Shown one piece after another: positions 1 to 6,202 of a stretch of DNA of 10,735 nt (position 1 is its first letter; each line of letters starts with the position of its first letter). Origin of the DNA: Thermoleophilia bacterium (GTDB lineage: Bacteria; Actinomycetota; Thermoleophilia; Gaiellales; Gaiellaceae); NCBI GenBank assembly GCA_025933895.1, contig JAICZB010000055.1, positions 1 through 10,735 of the forward strand. Reading direction: 5' to 3'. Both the position numbers and the translations under genes were made by a program. The notes under the pieces were generated by a model, which was given only the letters and a program-made list of their open reading frames with translations, searched no databases and had not been told where the DNA came from.

Positions 1-1142
1 GCCACCGCCGCGGCGAGGACGATGGGCTTGAAGGTCGAGCCCGCCTGGCGCTCGGCGGTCGTGGCGAGGTTGAACTCGTTGCCGGGTGTGCCCGGAGTGA
101 CAGCCGCCATCGCCCGGATGGCTCCGGTGGCAGGATCGATCGTGACGAGTGCACCGGCAGGGTCGTGCCGCGCGTAGACCACCTGGGACAGCGCCTGGAC
201 GGCGGCGCGCTGCAGCCGGGGCCGGATCGTCGTGTAGATCCTCAGTCCGCCCGCTCGAACCGTGGCCGCGCCGTACGTCTGCTGCAGCAGGTTCTCGACG
301 TAACCGACGAAGTAGGGCTCCCGGCTCGCGTACGCCGGGCTCGGGCGCAGGTGCAGGCTTCGGTCGTGAACGGCCGTCGAGTACCGGGCCTCGGTGATGT
401 CACCGCTTCGGCGGAGCGCTTGGAGTACTTCGTCGCGGCGTGCGAGCGCCGCGGCCGGATTGTGAAGCGGGTCGTAGAAGGACGGCGCCTGCGGCAAACC
501 CGCCAGCACCGCCCCTTGCTCGAGCGTGAGGCGGCCGGCCGGAACCGAGAAATACGTCTCGGCCGCGGCCCCGATCCCGTACGCGTGGTTGCCGTAGTAG
601 ACGTCGTTGAGATACGCGGTGAGGATCCTGTCCTTCGACCAGGACCGCGCGAGCTTGATCGCGAGACACGCCTCGACGACCTTCCGCCGCAGCGTCTTCT
701 CTCGCGAGAGGTAGAGATTGCGGACGAGCTCCTGCGTGATAGTGGAACCGCCCTGGACGATGTGTCCCGCACTGACGTCGGCGACGAGTGCGCGAAGGAT
801 CCCGACCGGGTCGATGCCGCCGTGTCCGTAGAAACGCCTGTCCTCGATCGCGACCGTGGCCTTCGGCATCCACGGGCTGATCGCGCTCCGCGGGACGATC
901 GTCCGGTTCTCGATCGCCGGCAGGACGCCGATCAGGCTGCCGTTCGCGCCGTACACGAGCGAGCTGTCGGCCTGGCGCACCGGCCGCAGCGCGTTGAGGT
1001 CGCAGCTCGAGCCGAAATAGACGGCGCCGCCGGCAGTCGTGAGTGCGAGAAGCGCGAGCGGAACGGCGATTGCGAGAGCGAGGACGACACGCCGGCGGCG
1101 GCGCGGCGGTTGCTTCTTCGCCGGCTTTCGCGTGCGGCTCAC
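1..1142 (-). CDS. class A penicillin-binding protein (PBP1-type), C-terminus cut by window edge
   Basis: Bifunctional cell-wall enzyme: a GT51 glycosyltransferase polymerises lipid II and a transpeptidase cross-links the strands, outside the membrane. About 380 codons are visible. A basic cytoplasmic head (residues 1-18) and one membrane anchor (about 19-43) come first. The glycosyltransferase follows with AIEDRRFYGHGGID (catalytic Glu100), QGGSTITQELVRNLYL, RRKVVEACLAIKLAR and DRILTAYLNDVYYGNHAYG. The transpeptidase domain begins near PAGALVTIDPATGAIRAMA and reaches its SxxK motif GSTFK (Ser369, Lys372) just before the window edge; the SxN and KTG motifs lie outside. The start is GTG at 1142-1140, overlapping the TGA of the upstream MscS-type gene (GTGA), which implies translational coupling. 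No other in-frame start fits the basic head plus anchor as well. Family assignment is firm; which PBP1 paralogue it is cannot be told. Confidence 0.95.
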   Translation of the reverse strand, partial: MSRTRKPAKKQPPRRRRRVVLALAIAVPLALLALTTAGGAVYFGSSCDLNALRPVRQADSSLVYGANGSLIGVLPAIENRTIVPRSAISPWMPKATVAIEDRRFYGHGGIDPVGILRALVADVSAGHIVQGGSTITQELVRNLYLSREKTLRRKVVEACLAIKLARSWSKDRILTAYLNDVYYGNHAYGIGAAAETYFSVPAGRLTLEQGAVLAGLPQAPSFYDPLHNPAAALARRDEVLQALRRSGDITEARYSTAVHDRSLHLRPSPAYASREPYFVGYVENLLQQTYGAATVRAGGLRIYTTIRPRLQRAAVQALSQVVYARHDPAGALVTIDPATGAIRAMAAVTPGTPGNEFNLATTAERQAGSTFKPIVLAAAV

Positions 1143-1867
1143 GCCCAGACGCCGAGCGCGCGCAGCCGCCGGTGGGCACGCAGCCGCAGCTCCTGTTCCA
1201 GACGTACCGCCGCGAGCTCGTCAGGCGCCGCCGCACGGACGGTGACAGTCGCGCGGTCGGCCAGCGAGCTGAGGTAGACGGACCCATCCTGCTCCCCCGC
1301 GACGTCCTCGCGCAGCGCGTCGAGCGCCGCGTCGAGATCCGCGGTGAGCGGCACCGGAACGGACACCTCGGCGAACGTCTCGGCGCTCCGGATCGAGGCG
1401 TTGATGATCGTGTCGGACGCGAGCTTCTCGTTCGGCACGACGATCCGCCGGCGGTCCAGGGCACGGATGAACGTGTACGTGAGGCCGATCTCCTCGACGA
1501 CTCCCGGCGAGCCCTCGTACTCGACTCGGTCACCGATGCGCACCGGCTGAGAGAGCGCGATCAGGATGCCGGCGACGAAGTTGCCGAGCGTCCTCTGGGC
1601 CGCGAAGCCGAGCACGATCCCGACGAGCGCCGACGATGCGAGCAGTCCCCCGGCAACGGCGCGCACCTCGGGGATCGCGAGGAGCGCCGAGAAAAGGCCG
1701 ACGGTGAGGATGACGACGCTCACGATCCGGCGGAAGACGCGGTAGCGCGTCATGGCCTCCGGGGCGGGCGGCCGCCGCTGCAGCCACCAGTCGATCGCAC
1801 GCGCGAACAGCGAGACCACCACGAAGATCGCCGCGGCGATCACGATGTGCTTCCAGAACGGGCTCAT
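1139..1867 (-). CDS. MscS-family small-conductance mechanosensitive channel
   Basis: Predicted inner-membrane channel of 242 aa that would open under membrane tension to release solutes on hypo-osmotic shock. TM1 is about residues 7-24, TM2 about 47-66, and the pore-lining helix about 74-105 with the small-residue pattern GGLLASSALVGIVLGFAAQ and TLGNFVAGILIAL. The MscS beta domain follows (QPVRIGDRVEYEG, GVVEEIGLTYTFIRALDRR, IVVPNEKL), then a shortened C-terminal alpha/beta region. It is somewhat shorter than E. coli MscS (286 aa) but complete in its core. The ATG at 1867-1865 has a G-rich stretch directly upstream. It is the middle gene of a minus-strand run: 50 bases separate it from the DUF2203 gene, and its TGA overlaps the GTG of the penicillin-binding protein. 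Conductance and gating cannot be inferred from sequence. Confidence 0.93.
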   Translation of the reverse strand: MSPFWKHIVIAAAIFVVVSLFARAIDWWLQRRPPAPEAMTRYRVFRRIVSVVILTVGLFSALLAIPEVRAVAGGLLASSALVGIVLGFAAQRTLGNFVAGILIALSQPVRIGDRVEYEGSPGVVEEIGLTYTFIRALDRRRIVVPNEKLASDTIINASIRSAETFAEVSVPVPLTADLDAALDALREDVAGEQDGSVYLSSLADRATVTVRAAAPDELAAVRLEQELRLRAHRRLRALGVWA

Positions 1868-1880
1868 CCCCCGCCCGGAG

Positions 1881-1899
1881 TTCGCGGCGAACCCGCGAA
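1881..1899 (-). repeat. short perfect inverted repeat between the DUF2203 and mscS genes
   Basis: On the minus strand TTCGCGG, a five-base loop GTTCG, then CCGCGAA: a 7-bp perfect stem ending 13 bases before the mscS start codon. No T-run follows, so it is not a standard intrinsic terminator. It could be a weak processing or stabilising hairpin, or could influence access to the mscS ribosome-binding site. It may also be chance in GC-rich DNA. Confidence 0.35.
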
Positions 1900-1917
1900 A
1901 TCCTCAGTTCGGAGGCA

Positions 1918-2319
1918 TCAGTCCAGCGGTAGAGGGCGGCGGCCCTCGAAGCCGTCGTCGACGCGGTGCCACCAGGCGATCTCGTCCTCGCCGAGCTGCC
2001 AGCAAAGGAGCACGGTCTCGCCGCCGTGAAGCGCCGGGAAGTCGATGAGGCCGCTGTCGAGGTCCTTCACCTGGGCGCCGTGGCTCGTGATGTCGTCGAC
2101 GAGCCGCGCGAGCCGGCGCGCGACGCCGTCCACCTCGGCCGTCGCGGACGCGAGCTCAGCCGGCGGGATGCCCCCGCCGTTCCCGCGGATCTTGCGCTCG
2201 AGCTCCTCCTGCCGCTCGAGCGCGGCCGCGTGCTCCTGTCGGGTCGCCACGAGCTGCTCGACGAGCGGCCGCACGTGCTCGAGCTCGGAGTTCGCCTCTT
2301 CGGGCGTGAAGTGGCGCAT
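1918..2319 (-). CDS. DUF2203 family protein
   Basis: A 133-aa protein that matches my recollection of the DUF2203 family: N-terminal MRHFTPEEANSELEHVRPLV, a helical middle rich in Glu/Arg (about residues 10-95, probably coiled), and the diagnostic C-terminal block VKDLDSGLIDFPALHGGE, VLLCWQLGEDEIAWWHRVDDGFEGRRPL. No catalytic motif, signal peptide or membrane segment is visible; the family has no established function that I know of. It starts at ATG 2319-2317 and is divergent from the CPBP gene with 20 bases between the start codons. It is first in the minus-strand run DUF2203, mscS, penicillin-binding protein, with a 50-base gap before mscS, so co-transcription is likely but a functional link is only inference. 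Confidence 0.9.
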   Translation of the reverse strand: MRHFTPEEANSELEHVRPLVEQLVATRQEHAAALERQEELERKIRGNGGGIPPAELASATAEVDGVARRLARLVDDITSHGAQVKDLDSGLIDFPALHGGETVLLCWQLGEDEIAWWHRVDDGFEGRRPLPLD

Positions 2320-2327
2320 CGCCCGAA

Positions 2328-2336
2328 CCCTATGCT
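2328..2336. promoter_or_regulatory. overlapping divergent -10 elements (candidate bidirectional promoter)
   Basis: The spacer ACCCTATGCT holds TATGCT (2331-2336) reading right and TAGGGT (2333-2328) reading left, both fitting TANNNT. A transcription start seven bases past each hexamer falls at about 2343 on the plus strand, within the CPBP start-codon cluster, and at about 2320 on the minus strand, directly before the DUF2203 ATG. Neither start codon has a good Shine-Dalgarno sequence, which is consistent with leaderless mRNAs. TGAAGT at 2307-2312 is a weak -35 candidate for the rightward unit. Inference from spacing only. Confidence 0.4.
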
Positions 2337-2339
2337 GGC

Positions 2340-3050
2340 GTGTTGGTGGAGGTCGAAGCCGCCCAGCCGCGCCCGCGTCCGAGCCAGGCCCGGCTCGCCT
2401 GCTGGATCCTCTTCGTCGGCCTGATCGCCGCCGTCAATTACGCGGCCCGTTTCGCGGGCGGCAGCGGTGCCGGCAGCGGCGGCGTCTCGCACCAGGAGGT
2501 CTACTCGTATTCGACCTTCGCCGGTGGCACGATCGTCTACGCCGTCTGGCTCGGGATCGTCCTCCTGATCGTCATCGACCGCTTCGACCTGCTCGCCCTG
2601 CGGCTGCCGCGTGGCTGGGGGCGGGCGCTCGGCCTCGCTCTCGCAGCCGTGCTCGCGATCTTCCTCTGGGAGGCGGTCGTCTCCTACATCCCGCTGCCAC
2701 AGAGCCCCGGCAACGAGCAGGGGATCACGAACGTCCACTGGGAGCCGGCCCACGCGGGCGCGTTCGCCGCCAATTTCGTCCTCTTCGCGGTCATCGCTCC
2801 GTTCGTCGAGGAGCTGACCTTCCGTGGCGCCGGGCAGTCCTTGCTCCGCTTCCTCGGCCGCGTCCCTTCGATCCTCCTGGTCGGGGTCGCCTTCGGGCTC
2901 GCGCACGGCCTCGTCGAGGCGCTGCTCGTGCTCGTGCCGTTCGGCATCGCGCTCGCCTGGCTCCGCGACCGCACCGGCAGCGTCCTGCCGGGGATGCTCG
3001 TGCACGCGATCTTCAACGGCGCGGCGCTCGCCGTGATCGTGGTGCGCTAG
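2340..3050 (+). CDS. CPBP-family intramembrane metalloprotease (CAAX protease/Abi type)
   Basis: A multi-pass membrane protein of about 236 aa with the three conserved motifs of the CPBP (PF02517) family: EELTFRG with Glu157-Glu158 and Arg162, FGLAH with Phe185 and His189, and HAIFN with His222 and Asn226. These are the likely metal and catalytic residues. Hydrophobic segments are at about 19-36, 64-80, 96-117, 141-158, 175-190, 192-208 and 215-235. The substrate is unknown: family members range from prenyl-protein-processing enzymes to bacteriocin self-immunity proteins, and nothing nearby decides between these. The longest start is GTG 2340; TTG 2343 and GTG 2346 are as likely, since a -10-like TATGCT at 2331-2336 suggests a leaderless transcript starting near 2343. 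Its stop codon TAG (3048-3050) directly abuts the stop of the converging gene. Confidence 0.9.
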   Translation: MLVEVEAAQPRPRPSQARLACWILFVGLIAAVNYAARFAGGSGAGSGGVSHQEVYSYSTFAGGTIVYAVWLGIVLLIVIDRFDLLALRLPRGWGRALGLALAAVLAIFLWEAVVSYIPLPQSPGNEQGITNVHWEPAHAGAFAANFVLFAVIAPFVEELTFRGAGQSLLRFLGRVPSILLVGVAFGLAHGLVEALLVLVPFGIALAWLRDRTGSVLPGMLVHAIFNGAALAVIVVR

Positions 3051-3563
3051 CTAGTCCTCCTCGTCGCCGTTCTCGACGACGAACTGGTCGGGCGTGACGT
3101 CCTCGAGGAAGCTGCGGAACTTGAGCACCTCAGCCTCGAGCTGCTCCTCGTCGACCTCCTCGCCCTCGAACTCGATCGCCGACTCGGCGATCACGTCGTC
3201 GGCCGCGAAGATGGGTGCCTCCGCGCGGATGGCGAGCGCGATCGCGTCGGAGGGGCGGGAGTCGACCTCGATCTCCTGGCCGTCCTGGACGACGGTGATC
3301 TGGGCGTAGAAGGTGTTCTCGCGCAGCTCCGTGACCGTGATCCGGCTGATCGACGCGCCCAGCTGCTCGAGCATCTCGCTGACGAGATCGTGCGTCATCG
3401 GCCGGACCGACGTCTGGCTCTGCAGCTTCATGAGGATCGCGGCCGCCTCGGGATGCCCGATCCAGATCGGCAGGAACTTGTTGCCGTCAGCGGTCTTGAG
3501 GAGGACGATCGGCTGCTTGCCGACCAGATCGAAGCTGACGCCGTAGATGAGCATCTCCTGCAT
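3051..3563 (-). CDS. bifunctional nuclease (BFN/DUF151) domain protein
   Basis: A 170-aa protein of the BFN family (PF02577). The N-terminal half has ISFDLVG-type sequence (IYGVSFDLVGKQPIVLLK), then FLPIWIGHPEAAAI and MTHDLVSEMLEQLGA. The family signature VDSRPSDAIALAIRAEAPIF lies at about residues 100-119. The last 45 residues form a strongly acidic tail (EFEGEEVDEEQLEAEV up to NGDEED). Plant and Thermotoga relatives have been described with RNase/DNase activity; the role in actinobacteria is unclear. The start ATG 3563 has GAGG 11 bases upstream and a TATATT -10 candidate at 3590-3585. An internal ATG three codons later is less likely because GGAG would touch it. It is soluble, with no membrane segment, and its stop abuts that of the convergent CPBP gene. 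Confidence 0.92.
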   Translation of the reverse strand: MQEMLIYGVSFDLVGKQPIVLLKTADGNKFLPIWIGHPEAAAILMKLQSQTSVRPMTHDLVSEMLEQLGASISRITVTELRENTFYAQITVVQDGQEIEVDSRPSDAIALAIRAEAPIFAADDVIAESAIEFEGEEVDEEQLEAEVLKFRSFLEDVTPDQFVVENGDEED

Positions 3564-3584
3564 CCGTCGGGCGACCTCGTCTCG

Positions 3585-3590
3585 AATATA
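3585..3590 (-). promoter_or_regulatory. candidate -10 element of the bifunctional nuclease gene
   Basis: Minus-strand TATATT (3590-3585) stands out in GC-rich DNA and would place transcription start near 3578, giving a 15-base leader that begins at the GAGG Shine-Dalgarno. No convincing -35 hexamer is visible 16-18 bases upstream. Confidence 0.45.
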
Positions 3591-3653
3591 GCTCAGGTCG
3601 TCTGCCTGGAAGCCCAGGCGTATCCGGGCTGCGGCGGGTGGCGTTGGGTACTC

Positions 3654-3902
3654 GTGTACCAGCCGTGGCTCGAAGACCTCGAATCGCTCGAGGCGATCTC
3701 CCAGAACGAGGAAGCTCGCCGGATCTTCCTGCGCATGGCCGCGCTTTCACAGTCGGGCCGCACGTCGAACTTCGTCGTCGAGGTCGCGCTGGACGGAGAT
3801 CTCGACGCGGCGACGAAAGGCCGGCTCGTCGAGCTCGCGCAGGACGAGTCGTTCCTGCTCGCGGTCGAGGACTACCTCGTCCGCACGCACCGCCTCCACT
3901 AG
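3654..3902 (+). CDS. small acidic protein of unknown function
   Basis: I do not recognise this protein. From GTG 3654 it is 82 aa: MYQPWLEDLESLEAISQNEE, then EARRIFLRMAALSQSG, a hydrophobic strand NFVVEVAL, then DLDAATKGRLVELAQDES and FLLAVEDYLVRTH. It looks like helix, helix, strand, helix, helix, soluble and acidic. Codon third positions are strongly G/C, as in the neighbouring genes, which supports real coding. The frame stays open upstream through the spacer, but GTG 3654 is the first normal start codon after the divergent nuclease gene; GGG six to eight bases before it is a modest ribosome-binding site. It sits divergently from the nuclease gene and converges on tRNA-Ile with a 12-base gap. 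The start is the least certain part. Confidence 0.65.
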   Translation: MYQPWLEDLESLEAISQNEEARRIFLRMAALSQSGRTSNFVVEVALDGDLDAATKGRLVELAQDESFLLAVEDYLVRTHRLH

Positions 3903-3914
3903 GGCGCGACTTCA

Positions 3915-3988
<74 letters not shown>

Positions 3989-3996
3989 GCAACGAA

Positions 3997-4878
3997 TCAA
4001 ATAGTGCGGGGGGTGATTGTAGCCGCGAGATTCTCGAGCGCCTCGGCCAGCTCGGCGAGGTCGTGCTCGTCGCCGAACGGCAGCTCGACACGTCCCGGGA
4101 GGACCCGTGCGCGGCGACTGAGCACCTGTTCGACCGCACTGCGCACACGATCCGCCAGCGCGGGATCGACCGGCGTCGATCGTGTCCGGGGCCGCTGCCT
4201 TGCGCCGGCCCACTTCGCCTGCTGTTCCGCGGCCCGAACCGAGAGGCCGCGCCGCACGATCTCGCGGGCGAGCCTGCGGCGGCCTTCGTGGTCGGGCACG
4301 GCGAGGACGGCCCGGGCGTGTCCTTCGGTCAGCTGGCCGCGCTCGACCATCCCGAGCACGTCGTCGGGCAGCTCGAGCAGGCGGATCCGGTTGGAGACCG
4401 ACGGCTTCGAGCGGCCGACCCGCTCGGCCACCTCGCCGAGCGAGAGGGAGAACTCGTCGATGAGGACCGCGTACGCGCGCGCTTCCTCGATCGGCGTCAG
4501 TTGCTCGCGGGCGACGTTCTCGACGAGGCCGAGCAGGAGCGTGTCGCGGTCGTCGGCCGCGCGCACGACCGCGGGCACCGTCTCGCGGCCCGCCTCGCGC
4601 GCCGCACGCCAGCGGCGTTCACCGGCGACGATCTCGTAGCCGCCGACTCCCCGCGGCCGCACGAGCAGCGGCTGGATGACGCCCTCGCGGCGTACCGACT
4701 CGGCGAGCCCCGAGGCCGCCTCGGGCTCGAAGCGGCGGCGCGGCTGGCGCGGGTTCGGGTGGATCGCATCGACGGGGATCTCGAGCAGCTCGCTCGGAAC
4801 CGGCTGGCCGCCGATCAGGACTTCGAGGCCACGGCCGAGACCGCGGCGTCCGGGGGAGGACTCAGGCGCGCTCGACAA
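3997..4878 (-). CDS. parB: chromosome-partitioning protein ParB (Spo0J-type CTPase clamp)
   Basis: A 293-aa ParB that binds parS near the origin, spreads as a CTP-dependent clamp and works with ParA to segregate origins. Seen in order: an N-terminal ParA-interaction tail with GRRGLGRGLEVLI (10-22); the ParB N-domain with HPNPRQPRRRF (40-50), GERRWRAA (86-93) and LVENVAREQLTPIEEA (118-133), the CTP-binding and catalytic motifs; the helix-turn-helix LGEVAERVGRSKPSVSNRIRLLEL (147-170); LTEGHARAVLAV; a basic linker; and a C-terminal dimerisation region to residue 293. The start is TTG 4878-4876, placed so that RGLGRGL lies about 10 residues in, as usual. It overlaps the parA end by 17 bases, with AAGGTGG nine bases upstream as ribosome-binding site; no ATG or GTG is available in frame. 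I saw no complete parS in the window. Confidence 0.97.
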   Translation of the reverse strand: MSSAPESSPGRRGLGRGLEVLIGGQPVPSELLEIPVDAIHPNPRQPRRRFEPEAASGLAESVRREGVIQPLLVRPRGVGGYEIVAGERRWRAAREAGRETVPAVVRAADDRDTLLLGLVENVAREQLTPIEEARAYAVLIDEFSLSLGEVAERVGRSKPSVSNRIRLLELPDDVLGMVERGQLTEGHARAVLAVPDHEGRRRLAREIVRRGLSVRAAEQQAKWAGARQRPRTRSTPVDPALADRVRSAVEQVLSRRARVLPGRVELPFGDEHDLAELAEALENLAATITPRTI

Positions 4879-5614
4879 GCTCCATCGCCACCTTCCAGTA
4901 GGCGTCGGCTCCGGCGGAGCGACGGTCGTAGGCGATCGCGGGCAACCCGTGGCTCGGCGCCTCGGCGAGGCGCACGGAGCGCGGGACGGACGTGCGGAAG
5001 ACGAGCGGCCCGAAGTGCCGCCGCACCTCCTCCTCGACCTGCTGTGCGAGACGGGTCCGGCCGTCGACCATGGTCAGGAGGACGCCGCCGATGCCGAGAC
5101 GCGGGTTGAGCCGGCGACGGATCAGCTCCACCGAGTGGAGGAGCTGCGTCAGCCCCTCCAGCGCGTAGTACTCGGCCTGCACCGGGACGAGGACGCGATC
5201 TGCAGCGGCGAGCCCGTTGACCGTGAGCGGCCCGAGCGACGGCGGGCAGTCGAGGAAGACGAAGTCGTACCGGTCGCTGCCCGAGGCGAGAGCCTCCGCG
5301 AGATAGCGCTCGCCGTCGGCGCGGCCGGAGAGCTCCACCACCGCGCCGGCGAGATCGGGCCTGGCCGGGACCAGGTCGAGGTTCGCGAACGCGGTCGGGT
5401 GGACGAGCTCGGCGAGCGGAGCTCCGTCGAGGAGGTCGTAGCTCGAGGTTCCGTTCGCGCGCATCCCGAGCCCCGAGGTCGCGTTCGCCTGCGGGTCGAG
5501 GTCGATCACGAGCGCGCGCTCGCCGGCCTCCGCGAGGCAGGCGGCGAGGTTGACGGCGGTCGTCGTCTTGCCGACGCCGCCCTTCTGGTTCGCGAGGGCG
5601 TAGATGCGGCTCAT
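4862..5614 (-). CDS. parA: chromosome-partitioning ATPase ParA (Soj type)
   Basis: A 250-aa MinD/ParA-superfamily ATPase that forms ATP-dependent dimers on the nucleoid and moves ParB-parS complexes. The deviant Walker A KGGVGKTTT covers residues 11-19, with signature Lys11 and Lys16. VIDLDPQAN (36-44) holds Asp40. The Walker B strand VFLDCPPSLGPLT (119-131) holds Asp122. Typical downstream blocks VLVPVQAEYYALEGL, GVLLTMVDGRTRLAQQV and TSVPRSVRLAEAPSHGLPAIAYD are all present. There is no N-terminal DNA-binding domain, so it is a chromosomal Soj-like ParA and not a plasmid type Ia ParA. The start ATG 5614 lies 18 bases after the rsmG stop, and the TGA at 4864-4862 lies inside parB. Co-expression with parB is near certain from the overlap. 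Confidence 0.98.
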   Translation of the reverse strand: MSRIYALANQKGGVGKTTTAVNLAACLAEAGERALVIDLDPQANATSGLGMRANGTSSYDLLDGAPLAELVHPTAFANLDLVPARPDLAGAVVELSGRADGERYLAEALASGSDRYDFVFLDCPPSLGPLTVNGLAAADRVLVPVQAEYYALEGLTQLLHSVELIRRRLNPRLGIGGVLLTMVDGRTRLAQQVEEEVRRHFGPLVFRTSVPRSVRLAEAPSHGLPAIAYDRRSAGADAYWKVAMELVERA

Positions 5615-5632
5615 GGCACCCGGTCATTGTCG

Positions 5633-6202
5633 CTAGGCCAGCGGACGCTTCTTCGCGACGCCGCTGCGACGCGGGAAGCCCGGCGGCGTCGCCGCGACCT
5701 TGGGCAGGACGGCAAGGCCGTCGTGGAGCTCCGGCTCACCGCCGCCGAGCCGTCCCGACGCCGTCGCGAGCGTCGCGAGATCGGCGTGCTCGCCGAGCCA
5801 CAGGATCGCCGCGCCGCCCGCTCGCACGAGCGGCAGGCAGAGCTCCGCCGCGACCGGCGGCTGCGCGAGCGCCTTGGCCACCGCGACGCACCACCGCTCG
5901 AGCGGCTGCTCCTCGGCCCGGCCCCAGACGACCTCGGCGTTCGGCGGAGCCCAGCGGCGCAGGAAGTCGCACTTCCGCCGTTCCGCGTCGAGCAAAGTCA
6001 CCTCGCGGTCGGGCAACGCTGACGCGAGCGGGATGCCGGGAGAGCCGCCGCCGGAGCCGACGTCGATCACTTCACCCTCATACGCCTCGAGCAGCGGAAC
6101 CGCCCGCAGCGCGTCGTCGAGCAGGATCTCCTGCGCCGCAGCCGGATCGCGAAGCGCCGTCAGCCCAGGCGTCGCGACAATCGCAGCGAGCCAGTCACTC
6201 AG
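5633..6202 (-). CDS. rsmG: 16S rRNA (guanine-N7)-methyltransferase RsmG (GidB), start uncertain
   Basis: SAM-dependent enzyme that in E. coli methylates G527 of 16S rRNA; loss gives low-level streptomycin resistance. Motif I VIDVGSGGGSPGIPLASALP is followed by EVTLLDAERRKCDFLRRW, WGRAEEQP, VAVAKALAQPPVAAELCLPLVRAGG and the usual RsmG ending FPRRSGVAKKRPLA. Family-like sequence (GLTALRDPAAAQEILLDDAL) continues upstream of the only GTG (6070), but no ATG, GTG or TTG exists in this frame back to an in-frame stop at 6307-6305 within khpB. I extend to CTG 6202, which overlaps the khpB stop (CTGAGTGA) and gives 189 aa; ATT 6181 is another possibility. GTG 6070 has a good GAGG ribosome-binding site but would make a 145-aa protein that begins at motif I. 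Even 189 aa is short compared with about 207 in E. coli. Confidence 0.9.
   Translation of the reverse strand: MSDWLAAIVATPGLTALRDPAAAQEILLDDALRAVPLLEAYEGEVIDVGSGGGSPGIPLASALPDREVTLLDAERRKCDFLRRWAPPNAEVVWGRAEEQPLERWCVAVAKALAQPPVAAELCLPLVRAGGAAILWLGEHADLATLATASGRLGGGEPELHDGLAVLPKVAATPPGFPRRSGVAKKRPLA

Noticed and set aside
165..1277. Long plus-strand open frame opposite the penicillin-binding protein and channel genes
   Set aside because: It is an Arg/Asp/Ala-rich antisense shadow typical of GC-rich DNA, with no family features, while the minus strand carries clear PBP and MscS motifs. The same applies to the long plus-strand frames at 4063-5109, 4676-6022 and 5700-7115 opposite parB, parA, rsmG and khpB.
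400..1533. Minus-strand 377-codon frame crossing the channel and PBP genes
   Set aside because: It reads out of frame through both real genes; the product is Arg/Ser-rich with no recognisable domain.
3046..3054. GCTAGCTAG palindrome at the convergent gene ends
   Set aside because: It is simply two abutting TAG stop codons on opposite strands, too short to call a site.
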